Part shown: positions 22,501-30,155 of the stretch, one piece after another
Layout of the letters: each line of letters starts with the position of its first letter
Numbering within the stretch: the stretch's first letter is position 1
Assembly: GCF_016801865.2 (NCBI RefSeq)
Contig: NC_068937.1
Span: 122,671,225-122,735,224, forward strand
Length of the DNA stretch: 64,000 bases
Reading direction: 5' to 3'
Origin: Culex pipiens pallens
Taxonomy: Eukaryota > Arthropoda > Insecta > Diptera > Culicidae
Notes under the pieces: generated by a model
What the model was told of the DNA's origin: nothing
Seen by the model: only the letters and a program-made list of their open reading frames with translations
The model's database searches: none
Translations under genes and position numbers: made by a program

Positions 22501-24817
22501 TAACTTTTGAATTTCTAAACTCTATTTTTTTTTTTTTTTGCAATTTTGAATTTGAATATGAGAGTAATCAACGCCTTGTTTTCAGGACCTGGAATTCTCC
22601 GCGAAAGACATTCGCACGCGCCTGTCGAACCCGATCCCGGCACCGACCATCGTCGATTCCAGTTCTAGCAGCGCAGGTGGCGCCCACCAACCCAAAACGC
22701 AGCAGCAACAAACCTCCAGCATTCCAGCGTCTTCCAACTCGCACACTCCGAGCCCACCCACCAAGCGCGTATCGTTCCGTGGTTACTTTAAATCGCTGAA
22801 TTTGACTCTGTTCAGCGATCAACCAGCTCGATGCTGCTCGAAGACGGACCTGATTTCGTTCAGCTTTGATCGGTTAGGGGTTGAGGCGAACTCCGGTGGG
22901 GATAGTAAGAGGGCGTTGGTGCAGTTTGTCAACGTGCAGGTTGATAACGAGTTGCACTGTAACGGGGAGTACGACTTTCCGGTGATTTTGTGCAGTGAAG
23001 ATCATGAAGCTAAGCAGCGCAAGCCGGTTGTGGTGCCGAGCCAATTTCGGTTGAACGAGGCGTTGGAGCAGCTGGCGTTGGACGCGTTGTGTTCGATTTA
23101 TGTGGAAATGGACGCGAGTAACTGGACGGCGGTTGAGGGGTTGAGGTTCAAGGTCAATCCGATCCGGGCGTACGTCGAGGACACTTATATCAATATCTTG
23201 CTGGATTATATGATGGAATGCTTGCCGATGAACTTGTTGTATCAGCCAGAGGTCGCCGTGGAGCGAATCAAGTGTCCGGCAGGGCAGGTTTTGGTGCCGA
23301 AGCTGGTGATCCAGCAGTCTACTTACTTGGCGGATCCGATCAAGTTCCGGTACATAAGGATAGAACCTCTACACGTGCTGCTTTCCGTGCACACGTGCAT
23401 GAGGTTGTACATCGCGCTCGACCATAGTCCGCTGGACTTTTCCGCTTACGAAAGAACCAGCATTCGGTCGCTGCCGATCCGGTTTGGGAACTCGCTTGGA
23501 ATGCATTACCTGTCGGGGGCGATCTTTGGCGGAGGATGGGTGATCGGTTCGCTCGAGATTCTCGGTAGTCCCAGCGGGTTGGCCCGCTCGGTTACCAGTG
23601 GACTGCGCGATTTCGTATCGCTTCCGGTGCAGGGGTTGTTCCGTGGACCTTGGGGATTCCTGGTTGGTTTTACGCAAGGATCGACCTCGCTGGTGCGGAA
23701 CATTACCGCAGGTACGGTGAATTCGGTCACGAAATTGGCGACGTCGGTGGCGAGAAACCTCGATCGGTTGACCCTGGACTCGGAGCACGTGCAGAGGACG
23801 GACGCTCTCCGCCGTCGAAGACCTCAGGGTATGACGGATGGGTTCACTCAGGGTCTCACCGGGTTGGGAATCAGCATTCTTGGAGCAGTTGGTGGCTTAG
23901 CACATCATCCTCTTCAGGCCAGAAGTCCGATCGATGTGGTGACCGGAGTTGGTAAGGGAATTGTCGGTGCGTTTACGAAACCAATCAGTGGAGCTGCGGA
24001 ACTGGTCGCCCTAACCGGGCAAGGAATGCTACACAGTGTCGGGTACAACACGATGCCAACTCCAAAGTACAGCCAACAACCGCTGCAACGGCTCGAACCC
24101 ATCCCGTACAAAACTCTCTGGGAACCTCAAGCCCTGTACGATGGACCTCTGCTGTTCACCATCCACGCGACTTACTCTAGCCGGAATCAGTACAAGCTGG
24201 TTGTAGTTGGAGTCTACCAAAAGACGCTCGTCCTTCTAGACGTTGATCAAAGCATTCTGCTGGAGGTGATTGACCTCAAGACCGTCTACCCCAGTGTAGA
24301 CGCGTCCGATCCAACCCAAGTTCTACTTCGAGTCCGACCGGAGCTACCTCCACCGCCAACGGATTACGATTCCTACCCCATCTCCAGTCGAACGTACCAG
24401 TTCGTGCAGGAATCGACGCTGCAACTGCCAAAGCTTAACTCCTTCACGTTGCCACCCCCGTCGACCTCCGTCAGGCCTCAGCAGGTTAAAGCCGTCCAAC
24501 CACCCAAAAGAACTGTCGCTGACTCATCGGGCTCGTTGATTGCCGTCACGCAACAGGATCCCGACAATACGGTCGTCGAGATAGAGCAAGATACTCTCGA
24601 AGACGACGACGACGACAACGGCCGGCTACTTCTGGAAGAGGTGGACGTGCCGATTATCGAGGAAGAGCACGACACCGACACAGTCGACAACGAACGCCGG
24701 CTGGTGCTGTACGTCGACGAGAATCTGGCCCGCTACCTGGTGCGGTACGTGAACCTGCTCAAAAAGTGCCAACAGCCGGCCGGAACGATCGTGTTTGCAC
24801 CGTTCGATGCGAGGTAA
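77..24817 (+). CDS. VPS13B: Intermembrane lipid transfer protein VPS13B (complete, 9 exons)
   Basis: The exons are 77-341, 398-3098, 10684-13774, 13830-15392, 15453-15565, 15623-16157, 18884-19098, 19152-19803 and 22586-24817. All junctions are GT-AG, and the lengths sum to 11,367 nt in one open frame (3,788 aa; human VPS13B is about 4,000). The start at 77 gives an N-terminus closely matching the VPS13B chorein domain, including SLWGG and the PWTK block. VPS13B proteins are rod-shaped lipid conduits at Golgi and endosomal contact sites; that role is family knowledge. Short introns are 53-60 bp, but introns 2, 6 and 8 are inflated to 7.6, 2.7 and 2.8 kb. Intron 6 encloses an antisense gene. 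The stop TAA at 24815-24817 is followed by ATTAAA at 24915-24920. The stop overlaps a good donor (GAG/GTAAGG), so an alternative C-terminus is possible. Identification is firm; exact ends are inferred. Confidence 0.93.
3229..3994 (-). pseudogene. LOA-like ORF2, 3' part: RNase H remainder and C-terminal zinc region
   Basis: The continuation carries the RNase H motifs SDSQAA, WVPGHCGIEGNEMAD and then a Cys/His region CRFCLTELESSAHLLCFC typical of the end of these ORFs, with a stop at 3229. It lies 4.1 kb away from the first part on the same strand. Taking out the interrupting element together with a 2-bp duplication joins both halves in frame through an IHICA segment. This shows they are one gene split by one event rather than two independent fragments. 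Confidence 0.82.
4351..4909. repeat. 8-bp satellite, unit AAAATATT
   Basis: About 70 tandem copies of an 8-mer of only A and T, nearly perfect. A few units are disturbed (for example near 4469, 4615 and 4836). The array is followed within 10 bp by a second 8-bp satellite of different sequence. The low complexity means that the true copy number may differ from the assembly. Confidence 0.97.
4918..5890. repeat. 8-bp satellite, unit ACATTTAA
   Basis: About 120 tandem copies, with single-base variants scattered at about 5035, 5289-5330, 5410-5430, 5475, 5706 and 5844. The unit has the same length as the preceding satellite and shares the TTAA core, so one array may have arisen by change of a single unit of the other followed by expansion. 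Confidence 0.97.
6100..7665 (+). ncRNA. Putative four-exon spliced transcript, no sustained ORF
   Basis: Three consensus donor/acceptor pairs occur in order: donor 6281 (GG/GTAAGT) with acceptor 6401, donor 6593 (CAG/GTGAGT) with acceptor 7116, and donor 7258 (CAG/GTAAGC) with acceptor 7318. Each acceptor has a pyrimidine tract. The implied exons are about 6100-6280, 6402-6592, 7117-7257 and 7319-7665. Two overlapping AATAAA signals lie at 7642-7651. Exon 2 has balanced base composition and one frame reading about 34 residues (from TSSNLRDS to AAVKV) before a stop, as if captured from a coding exon. No frame stays open across the exons. It lies wholly inside the 4.1-kb DNA element. Transcription is inferred only. 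Confidence 0.4.
7524..7577. repeat. (CA)n microsatellite
   Basis: An uninterrupted CA dinucleotide run of about 27 units inside the last putative exon of the transcript unit. It is followed by CATACAAACGTACAC. Confidence 0.97.
8088..10637 (-). pseudogene. LOA-like ORF2, 5' part: endonuclease remnant and reverse transcriptase
   Basis: The frame is open for about 850 codons. It begins inside the apurinic-type endonuclease domain (GCDANAHH near the start, later SDHR), so the first part of that domain was lost by 5' truncation. The reverse transcriptase shows the fingers/palm landmarks RPISL, LDIQGAFDN, CPQGGVLSPLLW and the catalytic box GYADDVV, followed by the thumb region KYLGVILD. RNase H begins at FFTDGSK and runs to AEVYA, where the DNA element interrupts it. 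No stop codon or frameshift occurs before the break, so the copy was young when it was split. It is not expected to be functional now. Confidence 0.85.
10684..13774 (+). CDS. VPS13B: VPS13B exon 3: central repeating beta-groove region
   Basis: This exon encodes about residues 990-2019. The acceptor TTTTACAG ends at 10683 and completes the AA/A lysine codon left open by exon 2. The sequence shows the alternating hydrophobic strand pattern of the lipid groove, with a disordered Ser/Arg-rich insert around 12295-12560 (many SSR and RRS steps) between folded blocks. It ends in a whole codon before GTAAGT at 13775. The open frame extends 20 nt upstream into the intron, so an unspliced reading would be wrong. 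The acceptor lies only 36 nt from the end of a retrotransposon insertion. Confidence 0.9.
13830..19803 (+). CDS. VPS13B: VPS13B exons 4-8: VAB (adaptor-binding) region
   Basis: Exons 13830-15392, 15453-15565, 15623-16157, 18884-19098 and 19152-19803 encode about residues 2020-3045. They contain a series of beta-sandwich modules typical of the VPS13 adaptor-binding domain, each with an aromatic/asparagine strand such as NHTHVGIRIG, NQLGCPVRVRN, NYSSYELYGW and NRTDFNIYV. In the family this region binds receptor proteins that decide organelle targeting. Exon 5 is only 113 nt and sits between introns of 60 and 57 bp. Exons 6 and 7 are separated by 2.7 kb containing the antisense AGT gene. All junction phases were checked by hand and agree. 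Confidence 0.88.
16199..18286 (-). CDS. AGT: Alanine-glyoxylate aminotransferase, nested antisense in VPS13B intron 6
   Basis: Three exons (18286-17616, 16772-16677, 16613-16199) join in frame to 393 aa, the length of the characterised mosquito enzyme. It is a fold-type I PLP enzyme that moves the amino group of alanine to glyoxylate, giving pyruvate and glycine. The cofactor lysine is K206 within YTGSQKVLGAPPG. The MGPGPSN motif near residue 24 and SASGHGGMEA near residue 80 fit this family rather than the related 3-hydroxykynurenine transaminase. The C-terminus KGKI is not a standard peroxisomal PTS1, so location is uncertain. Intron 1 (843 bp) holds nothing recognisable. The stop lies 41 nt from the VPS13B donor at 16158, and AATAAA (minus strand, 16173-16168) lies between. 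Confidence in identity is high. Confidence 0.95.
18351..18390 (-). promoter_or_regulatory. Core promoter of AGT
   Basis: On the minus strand an arthropod initiator TCAGTC lies at 18356-18351. A TATA-like TTAAAA lies at 18390-18385, about 31-36 nt upstream of the predicted start A at 18354. This would give a 67-nt 5' UTR with no intron. Spacing is right for a focused promoter; the TATA match is weak. Confidence 0.55.
20164..21172. mobile_element. Non-autonomous DNA element, TIR GGGGAAAGTGGGGCAAG
   Basis: The left end (20164-20179) is GGGAAGGTGGGGCAAG. The right end (21156-21172) reads as its diverged reverse complement. The interior is AT-rich, has no ORF, and contains further GGGGCAAG words near 20198 and 20550 and inverted CTTGCCC words near 20937 and 20960. 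A younger MITE (20568-20750) is inserted inside it. Located in VPS13B intron 8. Confidence 0.6.
20568..20750. mobile_element. 183-bp palindromic MITE with TAA target duplication
   Basis: Long imperfect terminal inverted repeats begin with CACGGAGAAAAAAGAGTTCC and cover most of the element, so it could fold into one hairpin. TAA is present at 20565-20567 and 20751-20753. The 3-bp TAA/TTA duplication is typical of PIF/Harbinger-type elements; assignment beyond that is inference. Confidence 0.75.
21173..22585. other. AT-rich part of VPS13B intron 8
   Basis: No gene is seen. The stretch is AT-rich with poly-A and poly-T runs. At 22110-22150 there is a perfect 14-bp inverted repeat (AAGGTTACTGTAAG) with a 13-nt loop made of ACAGTAA words. 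The splice acceptor TTTTCAG ends the intron at 22585. Confidence 0.7.
22586..24817 (+). CDS. VPS13B: VPS13B exon 9: amphipathic-helix (ATG2_C-like) and C-terminal PH-like region
   Basis: This exon encodes about residues 3046-3788. It opens with a disordered Ser/Gln/Thr/Pro linker (about 22640-22770). A conserved VPS13 block follows, then a glycine-rich amphipathic-helix region (about 23480-24040) with repeated GLTGLG/GVGKGIVGAF-type segments, as in the ATG2_C region. A strand-rich PH-like unit (about 24120-24450) precedes an acidic Asp/Glu loop (24590-24680). The exon ends with a final helix around ARYLVRYVNLLKK. In related proteins the C-terminus contacts membranes. The helix end of the PH-like fold is close to the stop, which supports the TAA at 24815 as the true end. 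Confidence 0.88.
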   Translation, partial: DLEFSAKDIRTRLSNPIPAPTIVDSSSSSAGGAHQPKTQQQQTSSIPASSNSHTPSPPTKRVSFRGYFKSLNLTLFSDQPARCCSKTDLISFSFDRLGVEANSGGDSKRALVQFVNVQVDNELHCNGEYDFPVILCSEDHEAKQRKPVVVPSQFRLNEALEQLALDALCSIYVEMDASNWTAVEGLRFKVNPIRAYVEDTYINILLDYMMECLPMNLLYQPEVAVERIKCPAGQVLVPKLVIQQSTYLADPIKFRYIRIEPLHVLLSVHTCMRLYIALDHSPLDFSAYERTSIRSLPIRFGNSLGMHYLSGAIFGGGWVIGSLEILGSPSGLARSVTSGLRDFVSLPVQGLFRGPWGFLVGFTQGSTSLVRNITAGTVNSVTKLATSVARNLDRLTLDSEHVQRTDALRRRRPQGMTDGFTQGLTGLGISILGAVGGLAHHPLQARSPIDVVTGVGKGIVGAFTKPISGAAELVALTGQGMLHSVGYNTMPTPKYSQQPLQRLEPIPYKTLWEPQALYDGPLLFTIHATYSSRNQYKLVVVGVYQKTLVLLDVDQSILLEVIDLKTVYPSVDASDPTQVLLRVRPELPPPPTDYDSYPISSRTYQFVQESTLQLPKLNSFTLPPPSTSVRPQQVKAVQPPKRTVADSSGSLIAVTQQDPDNTVVEIEQDTLEDDDDDNGRLLLEEVDVPIIEEEHDTDTVDNERRLVLYVDENLARYLVRYVNLLKKCQQPAGTIVFAPFDAR

Positions 24818-24996
24818 GGGAGAGGAAATTTTAGTCAGTGTTTTCTTTTGTTTTAAACAAAAATGTATTATTTTATTTTATATACCACTCCATGGGAATG
24901 CAATAAGGTATAGCATTAAATTATAAACAAAAACGTTATTTTGCACCAAACCCCCCGTCGCGCTATTCACTGTTCCGAACGTCCCTTCGCGAGCAT

Positions 24997-25587
24997 TCAC
25001 TTCTCCTTCCGCAGCTTCTGACTGCTAGTCTCGATCGCCTCTAGCCATTGGCGCAGCTCCTCCGGCATCGTAGGTCGCTGTTCCGCCCCCGGAAACTGTT
25101 TCATCATCTCCACCACGTCGACCTTCGTGATGCACTGCTTGGACATGGCCACCGCCCGCACGAACCCATCGCCCAGCGTCACAAACTGTTGCTCCAGGTA
25201 GATCGCCTTGTCGTCCCACCAAACCAGTCGCGTCGTGATCTTGTACGCGCTAAAGATCGGAATCGTGCGCCGATACCGGACGCTGGACGCACCCTGCACG
25301 GCGCCGCCACCCTTGGCCTTGATCTTGCCGTAGATTCCGGTCAGGGCGTAAAAGTGGAACCGCGCAAAGTCCAGCTCGCGCACGTACCGTGCGTTGTTCA
25401 TGTGCCGGATGAAGATGTCCACGTCCTGGGTGGTGCACAGCCCGTAGATCGAAGTTTGGTCGGTGACGCGGCGTTTGCGCTGAAACAGCATGCCGTAGCC
25501 GAGCGTGGCCACGCACCGGATGAAGTAGTTGACATCCCAGATAATGTACAGCACCAGCATCGTGATGAGGAGGCCGCAGGAGAACAT
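24997..25587 (-). CDS. THEM6: THEM6-like thioesterase-superfamily protein, copy 1
   Basis: A single coding exon of 196 aa, close to the length of THEM6 proteins (about 208). An N-terminal hydrophobic segment (residues 1-22) ends in WDVNYF and is probably a membrane anchor. A hotdog-fold region follows with the family signatures YGLCTTQDVDIFIRHMNNARY, VQGASSVRYRR and RLVWWDDKAIYLEQQFVTL. Function in the family is poorly defined. The ATG at 25587 directly follows a splice acceptor (CCCAACAG), so the 5' UTR is probably in an upstream exon. Transcription is tail-to-tail with VPS13B, with the two stop codons 180 bp apart. A paralogue lies at 36684-37271, about 11 kb away on the same strand. Confidence 0.9.
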   Translation of the reverse strand: MFSCGLLITMLVLYIIWDVNYFIRCVATLGYGMLFQRKRRVTDQTSIYGLCTTQDVDIFIRHMNNARYVRELDFARFHFYALTGIYGKIKAKGGGAVQGASSVRYRRTIPIFSAYKITTRLVWWDDKAIYLEQQFVTLGDGFVRAVAMSKQCITKVDVVEMMKQFPGAEQRPTMPEELRQWLEAIETSSQKLRKEK

Positions 25588-25893
25588 CTGTTGGGAAGGT
25601 AAGACGTATTTCAATTTTATTTTATTCCTTTTTGACCACATTAATTTTTCGACCACATTTTCGGTATTTAAAAAAAATCATGTCTCTTACACCACATATG
25701 TGTAACTTGAGGTTCTAAAACGAGGACAGTACAGGTGCTGCCTCTCGCGGTGGAGAGCTGCAACTTTTCTACCAGTTTTTATGACAGTTTCGCCCATAGT
25801 GCGTGTAGTAAGAATATTTTAAATTTTATAAAATTATTGTGCATGTGCATGTTTTTGCATGCGTTTTTACCATCGGTTTTGTTTTACTTTGCA

Positions 25894-26513
25894 GCCTCGC
25901 ACAGGAATAACGGTCGAAAAAGGGCTGTCCAAGGCCGAAAAAATTCTGACGGTGGACGTCATCGGCCGCGAGGAACATCTTCAGCTGTGCCACATGCTAT
26001 CGCGCATTGTCAGATGTTTTGACGTTCTGTGTGCTGATGGATAGGGAGGTGAATGCAGGCCCGTGGGTACAAATGGAGAGACGGGACAAACGCTGCGCTG
26101 AAGGTAGGAGGGCGATGGTCATGACCGGGATCTGTGGCGGACAATTTCGTAAAAGTCCGTCCGTGTGGCACGCAACAGTAATCTGCTTGGAGAACTCACC
26201 CCCGGCGGGCAAACAGTTCCCGGATGACTACCTGTTGAGTATGGAGTATCTGTGGACCCAGGCGCGGGATACCGTCGGGGTTGAGTTCTTCACAGAAATG
26301 ACATCGGTCAACGAAAAAGATTTTAACCCCGTTGCCTTCATTGCCGGCTTGAACTTGTGCGACCAGTGAGAATTCTGGACCATTTGTTCAACTCGCTATA
26401 ATTTCTTATTGCACAAAAAAACTCCACAGACTACAGCACCCACAGCTACCCACGTGGCGGGAACAACACGAGCTGTGGATCAAGAAGCTGCGCCGTCAGC
26501 TGCGCAAACAGTA
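25894..26513 (+). pseudogene. Unrecognised gene relic, copy A (with terminal exon)
   Basis: The exon follows a good acceptor (TTTACTTTGCAG) and opens in the frame of PRTGITVEKG. It shifts frame after CHMLSR because about 29 nt are missing relative to copy B, and it lacks a further stretch of about 70 nt near 26165. The frame then runs to AGLNLCDQ and splices through a normal 64-bp intron (26366-26429) to a last exon ending TWREQHELWIKKLRRQLRKQ with a stop at 26511. I do not recognise the protein. Two internal deletions relative to copy B suggest it is dead, unless the real exon structure skips them. It is not a VPS13B exon: the phases do not match. Confidence 0.5.
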
Positions 26514-26799
26514 GAAGTGGTCGCAAAAATCAAAGCATGCCTTTGAAGAAACTGAAAGATTACCTGACAGATGGAACAATATTGATATCGAGAAGATCGA
26601 CAGCTAGAGAGGCGACTGTACAAACTATACTTCCTCATAATTTCGATGCCGGTCCCCGGGTATTAGATTGAACCACACGCACACACACAGACAATAACAA
26701 TTAAGATTGAAACAACAGTTTTTTTTTTTTCAAAACAAAATAAATAATTTATTCAATCTTCAACTCTCTCTACACCTAGTCCACCAAACCCGTCCGACC

Positions 26800-28197
26800 T
26801 CACAGCTCATCCCGACTCTCCTTCGGCTTGCCGTACAGTTCCTCCAGAAACCGCACCACTTCCGCCTGAACTTCGCCCAAGTACGCTCCATCCTTGCCGC
26901 CAAGTTCGCCCAGTCGCGTATCCAGCGTGTTTCGCAGCACCAGCAGTGTATGCCGGAACAGGGCGCAGCGTGACCACGTGTCCGCACACATACCCTCACT
27001 AACGCTACGCAACGCCTCCACGACCTCCTCGGTGAGATTCTCGTCCTGCGCGAAGCCGACCTTGTTGTGGTGGAAGAACTCTCGGGCCTGGTTACAGTAG
27101 TCGGCTTTCAGTAGACCTTCTTTGAGATTGGTTGATCGGTATTGTTCCTTGGTGAGGGCGTCGACTTCCAGTGCGGTCAGGGCATGATCGTAGTCTTGGA
27201 CGAGGTCGGAAATGAGTTTGACGACTTTGAACTTGACCCGCAGGTCGACCTTCTTGTTGAATATCTCGAAGAGGAGACTGTACCCGTGGGGGTTGAGAAG
27301 TTCCGTTTGGGCAAAGGGGAATTTACGGAGCAGACTGCCCAGCGCGTAGAGACCGGCTGAAACTTCGCTCGTGTCGCTGGATTGAGACAGCTTGGTCAGT
27401 AGGATGCCTCCGCCGTTGCGTTCAAACAGTGCCACCTTGGCTTTTGGGTTGTTCTGGACGACGGTTCCGAGTAGCTTAAAGCCATGGACCTTCAGCGTGG
27501 AAGATTCCGTTTGGTTGAGCGCCGGCCAGATGATCTGCTCTATTCCTTGGCGACTGATGAAGTCTACCGCGTTGTCAATTTGGTGAACTAGGTATTGCAG
27601 ATCTTCAAATATCACATCCAGCTCTGTTTTGACCGCCGCCTCGGCTAATCGACCCGCTTCGCGGATCTCATTAAAATGTTCAAACAGGTCGGCCATGATA
27701 TCACTGTCGGTCTTGATTTCCATCTGGGCATCCTTTAGCTCTTGTCGGATCTCTTCGTAGCTCTTGAACTTGGCTTTGACCTTTTTTAGTTCATTTTCGT
27801 CAAACTTAAAATCGTCCGTCGGAATGCGCTGCAGCGCTTCCTTCAACTTCTCCATGTTGGCGAGCCTTTCCGAGTTGCCCACGTCATGGTCCTGCACGGT
27901 TGCGCCCGGAACGGTCGACAGTGTCGACCTGCTGGTGTCGTTAGACTCTTGCTCCAGCATCTTGGCTTCCTTTTTACCCGTTTGAAGATTTATCCGCACG
28001 TGCAGTCCTTGTGGAATTGTTTGACCTTGAACAAATGGATCCCGATAAGTTGCAAGTCAGAACGAAATATTCGCGAGGCGTTTCTTACCGTCGCCGATTT
28101 CCTGCCACTCATCTGTGGCCACAAAAACCGTGTCATTCTTGGTCGCGTAACACAACGTGACCAGCAAAGCCACCAGCACCTTCACTAAGACTTTCAT
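26800..28197 (-). CDS. Sil1: Nucleotide exchange factor SIL1 (ER)
   Basis: Exons 28197-28089 and 28025-26800 with a 63-bp intron give 444 aa (human 461). SIL1 releases ADP from the ER Hsp70 BiP. A signal peptide covers residues 1-18 (MKVLVKVLVALLVTLCYA). The family block WQEIGDGQTIPQGLHVRINL spans the splice junction, followed by a helical region and armadillo-like repeats (for example GLYALGSLLRKFPFAQ, residues about 245-260). The C-terminus is RDEL, a KDEL-type retrieval signal. AATAAA lies on the minus strand at 26753-26748. It sits between two direct copies of an unrelated gene relic that are on the other strand. Confidence 0.93.
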
Positions 28198-28584
28198 CAC
28201 AAAATGCAACTAAAATCTTCTCCCGAATTAACACTTTAAGAAGACAAATTGTATCACTTCAAATCCCGACGTAGAATGACCAAAGCAAAGTATGCTTGAC
28301 GGCATCCACCAACATTATTAACACGTCAGTGGTCGGCAGAGATGACACGCACGCATACCATCGCAGCAAACCATGTGCTCGACTGACCGGTTTAACACAA
28401 ACACAACACGCGGTGTTTGTGGTGGCACATAAGCCATGCATGCGCGAACCAAGGCTGATAAGAACGAGTGGGGAGAAAGCGAAACTTGCATGCAAGAAAT
28501 AGGAGAGACTACTAGATGCTTAGGGTGCGGTTTGTTTTAAACGTGTCAGTCGAGATGTTTACTAACAAAGGTTTTACTCTGCAG

Positions 28585-29153
28585 TATCGCCCAAAACCCA
28601 AGGTCGAAAAGGAGCTGTCCACGGCCGAAAGAAGGATGACGTTGGATCTCAAGGTGGACAAAGATTTGTATCTGTGCCATATGCTGTCGCGGACAGCCTT
28701 TGAAAATGAAAAATACCGTGCAGTGTCCGATACGCTGACATTCTGTGTGCAGCTGAATGGTCAGGTGAATTCCGGACCCTGGGCACAGATGGAAAAAACG
28801 GACAAGCTCTGCGCTGAAGGTAGGAGGGTGATGGTCATGACGGGGATCTGTGGCGGACAATTTCATAAAAGTCCGTCACAGAACACGGCATGTCGTACCA
28901 TCTTCCTACCAAGCAAGCTGTACCGCATGCGGCTGGTGAGGTACGGCGAAGCGTGGCGCGCAATGGCCATCTGCCTGGAGAACTCACCCCCGACGGGCAA
29001 ACACTTCCCAGATGACACCATCTAACAATGGAGCATCTGTGGACTCAGGCGCGGGATACCGTCGGGGTTGAGTTCTTGGCCGAAATAACATCCGTCAACG
29101 GCGTGGATTTTAACGCCGTTGCCTTCGTAGCCGGCTTGAACTTGCGTGACCAG
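28585..29153 (+). pseudogene. Unrecognised gene relic, copy B (frameshifted)
   Basis: Homologous to 25894-26365, starting after a matching acceptor (GGTTTTACTCTGCAG). This copy keeps the segments missing from copy A (TAFENEKYRAV and the block TACRTIFLP to GEAWRA). It meets a stop after GKHFPDDTI, and homology continues in another frame through HLWTQARDTVGVEFLAEI to AGLNLRDQ. The donor used in copy A is destroyed here (CAGTCAAGG), and no terminal exon is present. Conservation of intron-adjacent sequence shows duplication at the DNA level rather than retrotransposition. Function unknown. Confidence 0.55.
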
Positions 29154-29682
29154 TCAAGGTTAAAAACTTCCAAAACGATTCATTAGAGTTAAGTTCCAGA
29201 GAATAACGAAACGTTTAATCGAGATGACACGCTGCCTACAACGATCTTATTGAAAAAGCGCCATTCCTTCGTCGGTGATTGGAAAGCCGTCAAGTTATTG
29301 AGCAGGAATACAGCCAAACGGTTGTTTATAAATGCAGCTCAGTCTTGGTGTGCATCAAGCAAAATTCCAGAGAGAAGTGAAGTTCGCGTGCAGGGAAAGT
29401 CCCGTGGGAGGAAGGATGCAACCGGGTGCCAATTCGCACACATATCATCATCACATGTGGTATGTGTGGCATGCTCAGAGAATAGTTTGCTCTCAAATCT
29501 TGCAATCTACTGCCGAGATGCGAATATGTGTGATTCGCGAGAATGCAGCACACAAATATGTACATGCTTCAGTTGACGGAAGATAGTACATCAATTTCTG
29601 CACACTTCGCGCTCAAGGACGCGCTTTGTTTTCGTTGTCAGTCGTAAAAAAGTGGGATGAAACTGCTCCCAAACTGCTCGGA

Positions 29683-30155
29683 ATGAAGCCTACGATTTGT
29701 GTACTGCTGCTCGGCCTGCTGGGCATGGCATCGTGTCACGGAATCAGCACCCTAACCGCGCAGAGCGGCGGACCAGGAACAACCGCGGACTGGTCAAAGG
29801 GTCGTCGACAGGGCACACTAATCGAACGGATTATCATCAGCGCTAACGAAATACCGACGGATAGGCCGTCTGGTGGGGTGGTCATGTTCTCCGGGGACTC
29901 GGTGCAGCTGGAGCGCATGCAGAGAGCGCAAGCGAGGCGACGCGGCTGGACGACCTCGCTGTCGGAAGGACTCCGGGCTTCGGTTGGTTTTGGAAGCAAT
30001 TTCGCAAAGAGAAGTTCAATTTACGCATTATTTCCATTTCATTGTAGACCGCAAGGCATGGCACGGTGGCAGCGGTAACGAACGGTCGGACGTTAGATCC
30101 GACCGAATCGAGGCGTGACCTGGACGGATCACTCTTTGATCAAGTCTGCGCCTAG
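29683..30155 (+). CDS. Small secreted protein candidate, unrecognised
   Basis: The start at 29683 gives a clear signal peptide (MKPTICVLLLGLLGMASCHG). An initiator-like TCAGTC at 29640 lies 43 nt upstream. The rest is polar and rich in Arg, Ser and Gly, with no known domain. Read without splicing it stops at 30078 (132 aa). A possible 65-bp intron (29983-30047, weak donor GTTGGT, good acceptor ATTGTAG) would give 135 aa ending DQVCA with a stop at 30153. I prefer neither. There is a short upstream ORF at 29656. No homologue is recognised, so it could be mosquito-specific or spurious. Confidence 0.45.

Noticed and set aside
25894..26513. Could the unknown relic be the last exons of VPS13B?
   Set aside because: Exon 9 ends in a phase that would make a stop after five residues when joined to 25894. 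The PH-like domain already ends near 24810.
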